This document shows positions 23,176 to 33,810 of a stretch of DNA of 64,000 nt, piece after piece. Position 1 is the stretch's first letter. Every line of letters starts with the position of its first letter. The notes under the pieces are model-generated. The model did no database searches, was not told the origin of the DNA, and saw nothing but the letters and a program-made list of their open reading frames with translations. This DNA comes from Oreohelix idahoensis (Eukaryota; Mollusca; Gastropoda; Stylommatophora; Oreohelicidae). The position numbers were made by a program, and so were the translations under genes. The stretch spans positions 124,001-188,000 of the forward strand of contig JAMPIV010000302.1 in the NCBI GenBank assembly GCA_024509875.1. Reading direction: 5' to 3'.

Positions 23176-25146
23176 ACGAGTCTATCAAGCTGTAATAATG
23201 GGTATTGTGGCAGCGCTCGTTAACAAGTGGCTGCTGTACACATCCTTTGCTTACCCAGGATTTCTTTGTGTTACCCGGACCTCCAACAATCTTGGTCCGT
23301 CACACTTCCTCTTTAACACTCGCTCACAATTGAGAATTATATTCAATATTGTAATGTCTTTTGTCTCTATTATTCAGATGTTACTAGTATCTACATCATT
23401 TCCTCCGTCTAAGCAAATCCTTGTCTATTTATACTATCAATTTAGGTTCAGGTTATTGAAGTGATACCGGACTCCTCCGGGGTTGTTCCTTTCCGTGGTT
23501 CTAGATGGCCACTATCTTAGACGAGTAACAGGACTACGGTATGGACGTAACTAATTCACTCTACGTACCCTTTTTCTGAGTGGAGCCTAACTCGCTCCTT
23601 CGTTCTTCAGTCTTACACAACACATTGTCTACTTTACTATCGCCTTCAACATGGCTACCCTCGTATATCTGGGTTATGTGCGATTGCACTGTTTCACTCA
23701 CGCTTCTGACTCTTGTTGAAAAGCGTGCCTAACCGGATTTTTATTAACCTCTTTTCCGATCCTCTATCTCATGCACATTCTTTTTTGCGCATCCCCTTTT
23801 TCTACTCTTTCTAGACTTTCCTATATTTGATTCTCACTATTCGTTCCCTTTATCTGCAACAGTATCTTATTCTTCTCTCTAGTTAGGGAAGACAAAGGCA
23901 GTAAGGAAGGGAGCTGATCACCCCACCTCATAAAGCTAATACGCAGTATAGCAAAGTCTCCTAGCACTTTACTCCCCGGCGTCATTATTTGCTATGGAGC
24001 TAACCTTACGTTTACTTTTGTTTACAGTATTCTTACAATGTGTTTTACATTATCAACAATCTTCGGTAAATGTGTATGTGCCCTCCATACAATGGCTGCT
24101 CTAATGCTTTCTAGCTGGTAGGGATGGATATCTATAAATAATTGTATAGTTACATGTGTTCACACGCTCCCGGAAACATATAAATCATATAGGGCTTAAG
24201 ATGACACTATCATACACAGCTACCAAAATAAAAAGGTTATTCATCGTCAAGATTACAAAAATAAGGCAACATGTTTAATTGATATACACCAATACCCCGC
24301 TTAGCGCTGTTAATTCGTTTTTGAAAACTCAAGCGCTAAACGAAAGAAAAAAACGCAAACACAAATATGATTTCCCATAAGAATTAACAAAAATCAAAAT
24401 AATTGGTAGGTTGGGCTGCGTATGCGCGCCTTGAATATATTGGCGCCCACGCTGAACATATGTTTCCCGTGCAGGGAGTTTAATGCTTAGCGTAAGATCG
24501 AATTTTTAAGCGTATAACAGACTAAAAGTATTAAATAAAAACAGAGTTACATATTTAATGCGCTAATCGAACAGCGTAAGACAGAGAGATTGCTGTGCGT
24601 TGACAAATTGACAAATTACAATTTATAAGAGATTTTAATGACTTGAAACCACCAATACTGAAATATCAATTTGCCTTCAGGTTTGTCCAATTAGCTTTTA
24701 TAGTTGACAAGAACAAAGCCATTAGCTAATTTGGTCCTAAATGTCTTACATCTAATTTTTGTATGAAAGTCTTTGCGTTGAAGATGTTTTTCAAGGTTAA
24801 ACAAATTTACTTCGTTCATTGCAATAAATGAGGGTTAAAGCTAAGAGTTGTGTTGTTAACAACTACTAAATCACAAGACAGCCGAAGTCAATAGTTTCAA
24901 GAAAAGACAACTTTACTTATCTTTTTGAACCTGTAGTGCATCTCCACTGATTTATTAAGCGCATGCGCATTTACATATATTTTCCTCAGCGATGTGATGT
25001 CTGGATTTGTGAAACATGAACTTCGTCATACAATTCTTTATCATTCTTGGGGATGGTTTTCTTTATCCCCGAGTTCAGAAATGATCGGTACGAAGCGAAC
25101 ATTAAGGAAGTGAGATGGGAGGGCCTAGTAGTAAGAGGGTAATGGG

Positions 25147-25150
<4 letters not shown>
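23176..25150. other. 2 kb without recognised gene
   Basis: No convincing ORF. Near 24290-24560 the word CGCTTAGCGCT and later GCTTAGCG flank a segment ending CGAATTTTTAAGCGTATAAC. The same 22-base word recurs at 26146-26167, suggesting a dispersed repeat whose ends I could not define. Confidence 0.35.

Positions 25151-25190
<40 letters not shown>
25151..25190. repeat. (GA)n microsatellite
   Basis: Forty bases of pure GA. The flanks (25191-25865) hold no recognised gene. Confidence 0.95.
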
Positions 25191-25193
<3 letters not shown>

Positions 25194-25865
25194 GAAGGAT
25201 GGTTTAGTGTGGAATCGGTGCGGTTATAATATATCTACGGAGACGTGTTACGTATTACCATTTAAACATGAATAATAGTTGCTTTTTTAAAGTTCTGTTG
25301 GGGATGGACTTTACTATTCCCTAAGAACAAGCCGCCACTGCCTGCATGTATTTTCATGCTTGTCTACTAATTATCCATGACTCACTTCCATATGTCAGGA
25401 TTCACTATGTGTAACACTATGAAGAGTCTCATCATGTACAACGAATAGCCACAGAAACAACCGTTACAAGAGCACCGGAATGCATGGTGTAGGTACTCGG
25501 CAATAGCACTAGCAACAGTAGTAGTTCCATGTCCACAAGTTGTGACAAGAAAAATGTTACGTAGCTTGTTTTATTTAGTGGTATGGAAATAAAACATATT
25601 TTAAGTGGGGGGAGAAGGACAGGGGGTGACAATCTACAATTATTCTAGGATAATAGCCCTCAGGCCGGTTTGGCTTGTCTCCATCGGATTATACCAACAT
25701 TATCAGATCAGAAATTAGTTTTGGCTTTAACTTTGGTTATTTTGGCTTCCAAAACCCGTCTCACCTACTCAACGATGAGTTCTGATTTAAAAGGAAAGTT
25801 GATGCTAAATTCGGGATAATGATAAAAGAACTTAGCACAAACGTGTGAATTCAAAACATTCTTGG

Positions 25866-26118
25866 AAAGTGAGTAAGCCGGTGTATAGCCGTGAATGTAA
25901 TATACAGAAAGTGAGTAAGCCGGTGTATAGCCGTGAATGTAATATACATAAAGTGAGTAAGCCGGTGTATGTCCGTGAATGTAATATACAGAAAATGGGT
26001 AAGCCGGTTTATAGCTGTGAATGTAATATACAGAAACTGAGTAAGCCGGTGTATAGCCGTGAATGTAGTATACAGAAAGCGATTAAGACAGTGTATAGCC
26101 ATGAATGTAATATACATT
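25866..26118. repeat. 42-bp tandem repeat, six copies
   Basis: Six copies of a 42-bp unit containing AGTAAGCCGGTGTATAGCCG and GAATGTAATATACA, diverging toward the right end. The period is a multiple of three, so the plus strand has an open frame encoding a 14-residue repeat (core VSKPVYSRECNIQK). The minus strand is also open. The frame runs from about 25845 to 26249. Nothing else suggests a gene, and a minisatellite is more likely than a repeat protein. Confidence 0.85.
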
Positions 26119-26459
26119 ACATTCATGTAATGAATTCATGTAATCGAATTTTTAAGCGTATAACAGGTGGAAAGTCACTTTGTATTTTTAAATTTGTATT
26201 TCCACGCTTGTATCCACTGGATATAAATGAAAAAAAATCAAATCAATGAACAATAACTGCCGTTTGACAAGTAACTCTTCTTAAATATTCATTTCAAGAA
26301 ACAAGGTTAACAAAGTTAAACATAAAATTGTTAATTAACTGACATTACAAGAGACAGTAACATTTGCTGCTCTCAATGAACACATGTGTTAGACAAACTG
26401 AATCCCACGTTTAGTTGAAATGGTGATGTGACATATTATTTAATATAATAAATTGGCAG
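26119..26459. other. AT-rich junction without recognised gene
   Basis: Begins with short inverted words (CATTACAT/ATGTAATG) and the dispersed word CGAATTTTTAAGCGTATAAC shared with 24497. Nothing else could be assigned. Confidence 0.35.
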
Positions 26460-27930
26460 TTCAATCAATACCATTTAGCTCCCCGAGGAGCATAGGCCTT
26501 CAACAAACACATGCCAAGTCTTCCTGTCACGTGCCATCCGCTCAAGTTCTTTCCATGTTTTCCTCATCCTTTTCACCTCTGTATCCAGCTCTCTTCTCCG
26601 TGTGTTTTTTTGTCTACCTCTGCCTCTCTTTCCCTGTGGATTCCAGAACAAGGACTGCCTTGTAATGCTATCAACAGGTTTCCTCAATGTGTGTCCTATC
26701 CATCGCCAGCGTCTTCTTCTCAACTCTTGTTCCACTGGTACTTGTCATCAATTCCACATTTGTGACTTTGTCATACCATTTCAGTCCTTCTATTCTACGC
26801 AAGCACCCGTTTATAAAAGTCTGTAGCTTTTTGGTTGTTGTTTTTGTTGTTCTCCATGTCTCAGAGCCATACCATAGGACTGACTTGACATTTGAGTTGA
26901 AGATTCTTATTTTCGTGTTGGACTTGATTTCTCTTGTTCTCCATATGTTTCCCAATGCAATGAAAGCTCCTCTTGCTTTTTGTATTCTTATTTTGATATC
27001 ATTGTCTGTCCCTCCAACTTTGTCTATATTGGTGCCAACATATGTTTATGATTCTACATCCTTTAGTTCACCCTTGTTATCATTTCTTGCAATTATTCTC
27101 ATAATCTTTGTCTTTTCCCTGTGTATTTTCAGGCCCACTTGTTGTGATCTCTCATCGAGAATTTGTATTTTCTTTTGCATCTGATTATGGTTATGGGACA
27201 GAAGAGCCATGACATCTGCAAAATCCAGATCATCAAGCTGTTTAGTCAGATTCCACTGAATTCCATTTCTGCTGTGTGATGTCGATGTTTTCATAACCCA
27301 ATCTATTGCTAGTAAGAAGATAAATGGAGACAAGAGGCATCTCTGTCTCACTCCCGATCTAATCCTAAACGGTTCTGAAAGTTGTCCTTCATGAAGAACT
27401 CTACATGTCATGTCTTCATATGTCTTCCTTATTAAGATAATGATCTTCATGGGAACTCCATAATGCCTTTTTTCATAGTCCACGAATCTGATGTATAGCG
27501 GTGAATTCCATTCCAGACTTTGTTCAACTATTATTCTCAAAGTGGCTATCTGGTCTGTACAGGAACTTTTTATTTCGAAAACCTGCTTCTTCATCTCTCA
27601 GTTTCTTGTCTATGTACTCTTTTTAATCTCTCAAGGATGATTCTGTTTAATACTTTTCCTGGCACTGATAGTAACATTATTCCTCTATAATTTGTGCACT
27701 CTTGTAAATTTCCTTTCTGAGGCAACTTGACCAGATAACCTTCTTTCCAATTTGCTGGTATTTCCTCTCTCTCCCAGGCTTTGCCAAGTAGTTTGTATAA
27801 TATCTCTGTAGAGGTATCAATATCTGTTTTGATGGTCTCTGCTGGAATGCCATCTGGACCAGCTGCTTTTTCATCTGATGGAAATTGTCAGTTAATTGTC
27901 TTTATTGTGTTGTTTGTTTCATATAAATGA
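26460..27930 (-). pseudogene. Non-LTR retrotransposon family B, RT to 3' end
   Basis: Read on the minus strand from about 27930: SDEKAAGPDGIPAETIK, WKEGYLVKLPQKGNLQECTN, YRGIMLLSVPGKVLNRII, SCTDQIATLRIIVEQSLEW, GVRQRCLLSPFIFLLAIDWV, the catalytic box as FADV in place of FADD, LYGSETWRT-type tail and RRWRWIGHTLRKPVDSITRQ, then a GRGRQKNTRRR basic region. It resembles RTE-like elements. The palm segment with the first catalytic Asp (normally EKAFDS) is deleted between VDYEK and HYGVP, the second Asp of the box is Val, and there are several frameshifts. Dead and 5'-truncated. It serves as the reference for other family B scraps here. Confidence 0.88.
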
Positions 27931-28404
27931 GCGAGGTGGGATTGAAGAAATAACAATTTTAAAATAGAAGTAACTTTTCACTCGCCCTGTAGATGCCACT
28001 TTGAAAAATTAGTAGTACGGTCTATAGCATAAATTGTGCATTTGTAACTGCTTTAAAAGAACAGCCGGGCGTCGAGAACTGAGGTCAAAGATATATGTAA
28101 GGTACTGGACTCAAGAGTTATCAAACCTAAAGGTTTTTTAATATTTGGACATGCGCCCTAATATAACCGATTAGGTTGAGCGGGACGCGCCTCGCCAAAA
28201 CGAAGCAACATTTTATTTATTTTTTTTTTTTAAATACTGGACTCACGTCAGTATCCTGAGAGGAAGAAGCTGCCGATTACTCCAAGTAGAGATGCTCCCA
28301 TCGGCGTCGGATAAGATTGTGTGAACAGAGACTCTTACAACAGCAAAATGAAAATAGATAACGTCGAAAGGAACGCAAGGCAAAACGCATATGAGGAATT
28401 TCAC
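27931..28404. other. Unassigned stretch
   Basis: A T homopolymer near 28215-28231. No gene recognised. It separates the family B element from a family B scrap in the opposite orientation. Confidence 0.35.
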
Positions 28405-28650
28405 TTCAAGCCTGCAGGAGAGCAAGAGATGAGAAGAAGACGCTGGAGATAAATAGGACACACATTGAGGAAACTTGTTGATAGCTTTACAAGGCAGTCC
28501 TTGTTCTGGAATCTCCAGGGTAAGTCAGGTAGAGGAAGGTCAAAGAACACATGGAGAAGACAACTGGTGACAGACCTGAAGGGGATGAAGAAGACATTAA
28601 AATACCTTGAGCGGATCTCGAGCAGTTTTACCTGGCGGGGCACCAGTTGT
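28405..28650 (+). pseudogene. Non-LTR family B, C-terminal copy (plus strand)
   Basis: Reads RRRRWR, a stop, then IGHTLRKLVDSFTRQSLFWN, a GKSGRGRSKNTWRRQL stretch and MKKTLKYLERI. It is clearly the same family as 26460-27930, in inverted orientation. One in-frame stop; 3' end lost near 28630. Confidence 0.85.
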
Positions 28651-30954
28651 CGCACCGCTACGGTATGTTAGGTGTATGATGGGGGTGGCCTATGGAATAT
28701 TATCAAGAAGGTCTCCAGAGATTCACTCGTTAAGTAAGAAAGAGACCCACTCGATGTAAGAAGAAGAGAAGGCGAATACTCTCCACTAGATAGTGATATG
28801 TAATAAATCATTAAGATTGAATTCAGGATCCTTGCGACATTGACTTCTATCCCTAAAATCTCGTTAAAGAAAGAGCCCCAACCTCTCAAATGAAGGATTT
28901 TGCCTACATGTAAATACTTAACACAGGCAGCACGAGTGATCTTAATTTCCCAAATAAGGAATTAACGATAAACGTGGCTATACAGTTTATTTGTTAAATA
29001 TATGCATATATACGGTTAGTAGAAAGTAAAAATGTTAAAATTGATGATTGTGAAAAACAATTCCCACATACAATGTAACAATGTAGTTAACTAAATATGA
29101 TAGTGACACTAGGTAAATAATGAAATGATGATGGGATATACTTAGTGTTACCACATTGGCGAATGTTAATCTACAGAGTCCGTAATCCTTCCAAATATCC
29201 TCCAATGTATGATTATACGAAGATATGTACCGACTTTCAAATGTAGAAGTATTCGTAACCGTGTGGGTTATCTCAAATACGTGTACTAATTGCTGTAACT
29301 ATTGCATGTGTAGTAGTGAGAAACGTGTAAGATGTAATGGCCATCAACGTTTTGAAATCTCTCTAGTGTAGATAAACTGCTGAAATTTGTCTCAGGAAAC
29401 TGATCATGAAGAAGTCACTGACTTGACTTGAGCTCTTCACGAAACGATCTTCTGATACAAGTAGATTTCGCGCAATATGAAGCTTGATTGAATGAATTTG
29501 CGTCGTGCAGTACACGATGGAGTAAATGAAATCAGTCCATGCACTGATGCGTAAGTGATTGCACTTGGTTAAAGCTATAAGCTTTTGAGTGAGTTGTGTG
29601 TGTGTGTGTGTGTGTGTGCACTCGCACGCGAATTAACTTGTGAGTATGTGATCTTGATAAACAGATTAATAAAATGCTAGCACACTGGGATGAAATTATG
29701 GAACAGCATAATGCTCTGGGGCTTCCACTTATGCACCGCGAATGGAGAGAACGCACTGGATTCTTTCAAGACCTCGAGTTATAGTTTCTAACTGCCCATC
29801 TGAACATTGCATAGGCCGTGGCTGTAACTCTGTCTGTTATCCACTAATCTGTCTTCCTCCTTTAATGCCGCGTCTGAGCGGTTGCTTGCGAGGACAGACT
29901 AGTCAATCACCAAAACGTGGGTGGGCTCTCGTAACAAAATCTTCGACTGCGTGCCTGATGTCAGGGGATAAGAGAAACCGTGGCTTGTGATTGGTCGCCC
30001 GATATAGAAAACTATCTACCCTTTGTCACAGAATTATCGTTATTTGCAGCACCGAATTATGTGTCCTTCCCCTGCTGCATGGAGCTTCGTCTTTGTCTCA
30101 TTGTTCTCGTAAATGGCAGTTCCTTTACTGTCCCGTTACGCAAACAAAATCTAAGCTGTTATACGCCATTAAAGGTAGACAATCTTTATTTTCCTGATGG
30201 CTTAGTCCCGAAAGTCCTTTGACTTCAACCACTTACTGATGGACATACAATTGTATCCAGTTGTGGCGACACCAGTTTGTTTACACAGGAGATTATGTTA
30301 TCAATTGAACTCTCGCATCGCCAATGTTGCAATATGCAGCGGTAGACAATAGCGTCTACTGAACCCGGTAGTATGAACGAAGGTGTTTCTGGACTGCACG
30401 AGACGTGAAAAATTAAAGTTAAAATTGAATACAAGATGTGATTAGGAACGATCATGTTAAAGAATGATGATAAAGCAAATGCGGGGGAGAAAAATATGGG
30501 AACGATGAAGAACAAGGTAAAAGGCGACGAAATAATAGAACCACTTCATCCCAGCTGATGACACGGGACAGAAAGGACTTGGCCTAAGTTTCTGGAAGGT
30601 TTGTGTTCCTTGTGGAATTGAAAGGTGACGAGGATGATGAAGCAGGAAATTATAACATAGTTACGTTTTTTTTTAAATTCGCCGTATCTGTTTGCAGTAA
30701 ACACTTGGAATTCCTGGTTTCTCGTTCAGTATAATGTGTTCGGCACGGTGGTTCACAATGTGAAGAGGAAGAAGACCTCTATAAATACCATCACACTAAA
30801 AGTATTAACAACATATTTTCAATTCTTTCTTCACGCATATACAAGTTGAAGGTCGCAGGTCGCTACGAGGAAAAAAAGCAAAATAGGCGCAAACTACAGG
30901 CAGACGACACTCGGAGACACACTCCTAAACGATGTGGAGTCATGTACATCATTA
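28651..30954. other. 2.3 kb without recognised gene
   Basis: A (GT)n tract of about 30 bp at 29588-29618 is the only repeat seen. Short ORFs at 29742-30222 have no recognisable domains. Confidence 0.4.
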
Positions 30955-31195
30955 TCATTATCCTTCGCGCTCTTTACGAAGCAAGGAACCACCAGCTATA
31001 GCTGTTCCCTTTGTGGGAAGTCTGCACCAGCAGTCGACATGCTCTTGTAGAAATAGTTTCTGTGGCACTTTTTGTTTGACATGATGAGCCTCATGCAAAC
31101 CTTGTAAACGTCGCCTCTTACGATATGCCTGAGGATGCATTAGTCACTTTATATCTTTGTCTCTTTAGATAACCCGAGGGAACTGACACGGGGCA
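30955..31195 (-). repeat. 240-bp dispersed repeat, copy 3
   Basis: On the minus strand: GACAAAGATATAAAGTGACT, CAGGCATATCGTAAGAGGCG, CATGTCAAACAAAAAGTGCC, GGTGCAGACTTCCCACAAAG and GGAACAGCTATAGCTGGTGG, in the order seen in copy 1. A 60-codon minus ORF (31140 to 30958) runs through it, but the reading is not kept in the other copies. Confidence 0.55.
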
Positions 31196-31214
31196 CTAAT
31201 ACATACATACATAC

Positions 31215-32695
31215 TGTTACGTGCAGTCTTTGATATCTTACAATATTATACATAGGTAATTTTTTAGTGCTTAAGGGAAAGTCATTATTGAGTTACTTCC
31301 CTTGAAAGTTGTGTCGGCTCTTTCGATCAAACTCCGCGGATAAATCCATATTACTGCGATTTATTCGTTGTTTGGGTAATAATAGATTGTTCTTGCTTCA
31401 GAATATCTATGGCCTGAATTTATGTGTATTGTTTGTCTGAGTAGGACGAGTCTGTCTTATATCTGTATATCTTTACATATCTAAGTCGAACTATATGTTC
31501 TGTTGTCTCTAGAGAGGTCGAAGGCTATTCGGCGGATGTGTCGCTAGAGTGTGGTGTGATTTGGCTTCGTCCTGATAGGGACTGTGTGTTTTCCATGTCG
31601 GCCTGTCGCCGGGGAAAAAGTGATCTCAGTATTTGTGGGGAAGGTGATAGTCGTCTAAACCTATCGTGTATGCTTTACCCCAGTGTTTAGTCGTATTGCC
31701 AAGGAATGGCAGTTTCATATTTCCTCTACCAAGGTAATCAAAGATACTCTTATGAACTCTCGATCGAAGCCACCATTTTCGATAGTTACGATTTGAATGT
31801 CTAAGAGAATATATTTGACTCGATGAAAACGACTTCGATTCCTAGCAGCACTATATCCTGTAGATTGCAGTCAATTGTTCATGATCAAATCTACAGAGCA
31901 ATGAAATGTTTTATGAATGACTAACTTTAGGACAGATTCATTATCTGTATCCAAACGTGAGTGACAGCTCACGAGTGAAGCCATCTTGGAACCAAAACAT
32001 GTAGTGACTTTCAAGAAGAGAAAAGGGATGCCCGTATTATCGCTTGTTTAGTCCAGAGATCACTGCTACACATGAGAACCCATTGCTAGCGGTTCAATAT
32101 TATTATATGGAAAAATATGTGCTGAACATTATGTTGAAGAATCGTCGCTAGACGAGATTAGGTTTAGAAGCCATCTGAAATATTGTTTATAAGCTGACGT
32201 GCTCAGTCAGTGAAGTCAGATGATATATGTATGGGCGATACTGAGTGCTTGGCTACTGACAGTCCATTATACACTTATTCTACATGAGTGCCCATGTAAC
32301 ATTGCAAGACCATTTATCCACTGTACTATGATGTATTATGGCAACCTGTGATTTGTCACTATCTGTGCTGTCGAGTGTGTACGTCCAATTAAACTTTAGA
32401 AAAGGTACACAGTCGTTGGTGTCGATGACTTCCAGCCCTACATGAGTGTGAGAAAAGAACATTTTTTGTCAACACCACGAACCTTTATCATCATTCGCAC
32501 ATTATACACTCAATCCATGTCTACACACCACTGCGTAGGTCAAGTTGACATTCCATACACTACAGTGGAGCAAACAACACCATAGAGATCTTATCAACTG
32601 ATGATGATGATGATGTCTGCTTCCATCCACTTATATCTATCTTTTGGTGGATATCATTAACGGGAATAAAAATCCAACGTTATCAACCCTTATCA
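31215..32695 (+). repeat. 5' LTR of the Gmr1-type element
   Basis: Begins TGTTACGTGCAG and ends CCCTTATCA (TG...CA). It is 1,481 bp, equal to the 3' LTR. Differences from the 3' LTR noted by eye: A/T near 31350, A/G in CCTGATAGGG, A/G in GAACCCATTG and C/A in CCAGCCCTAC, plus one-base length changes in a T run near the start and a C run near the end. It should hold the promoter. A 60-codon minus ORF in both LTRs (32462 to 32280) is probably chance. Confidence 0.95.
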
Positions 32696-32697
32696 AC

Positions 32698-32715
32698 TGG
32701 TGGACCAGCTTTCTG
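32698..32715 (+). promoter_or_regulatory. Candidate tRNA primer-binding site
   Basis: TGGTGGACCAGCTTTCTG begins two bases after the LTR, with the TGG expected to pair with a tRNA CCA end. The tRNA was not identified. The following 1.1 kb to the gag start (32716-33810) is non-coding leader with no recognised feature. Confidence 0.6.
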
Positions 32716-33810
32716 GGTTTGACCTCGCAGAAGTTCAGAAGTCAACAGATTACCGATACCAGACCGTTTCCTGTGGCTGATACGACACACTTGCAGTATT
32801 GGTTTGCTCTTTGTCAACACTTCGTCACGTGACCTGTCAGGTGAATGCAGTATGTAGGTCAGCGTTGTTGACATTTTTTTACATTAGACATTATAGAGTT
32901 TCACAGAACAGTTGGATCAATTCTTGTCAATGTTAACAGGAAGACAGTATGAGTGAACTAAGAAATCCTATTTTCATCGATGGATCTTCTTGTTTTCCAT
33001 ATATGAACTTTAATATTTAAGGCCAGAATGTTTAATTGAATAAAGTGGCAGTTTGTTTGTTTTCATAAAAATAACTTTGCCATTACTGTAAAACTGAGCC
33101 TATTTTGCAACACATACTATCATACACATAATTTATATATATTTATGTTTACATGTTATTTGTTTGTATAGTATGTTAGTTTCTATGTCAGCGGGTTGTG
33201 TTTAAGGTTGGGCGGCGTCCTCACAACAGAATATCCCACGTCATAGAGGGTCCGTTGTGGGCGTTTTCTATAGGTGCAATTTTCTTGATTGAAAATTTGC
33301 TGCGACAACTGTTGCTTTTGTGTTAGCTGTGAAGTCTGTAATTATTGTTATTTTTGTAATATTTCTTTGTTCTTTAGTTTTGTTTTGATTTGTTTGTAAT
33401 TTGTTGGTCTAACCTTTTCTATCTTTCAGTTCTATTCTCAATTTATATTCATATATTGTGACGTCATTTGTGTTGTTATTCTTTGCAGATTCAGTGATTA
33501 TTTTCATTGATTTCCCTATTTGATTTATTTTGATTTCTGCAAACGTTCTTGTATTGTCAGTCCTATTTGTACTTTATGTATTCTGTTGGTTGACATATGT
33601 TTTATATAGGTATATTTCATAAGACACAATTGCCTGTGCACTGCACTTGGATTATGGTATAAACCAGTACCTGATTATTATTACTATTATACAAGACCTT
33701 ATTAAAGGCTTGTGACCCACAGATATTGGGATAGTATACTGATTAATCAAGTCATTGAGAACTTGTGGTATTATTATTGATTCAGGTGATTAGTATTATT
33801 GTTAGACATC

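Noticed and set aside
32280..32462. Minus-strand 60-codon ORF in both LTRs
   Set aside because: Present in both LTRs only because they are copies. Short, with no recognised domain.
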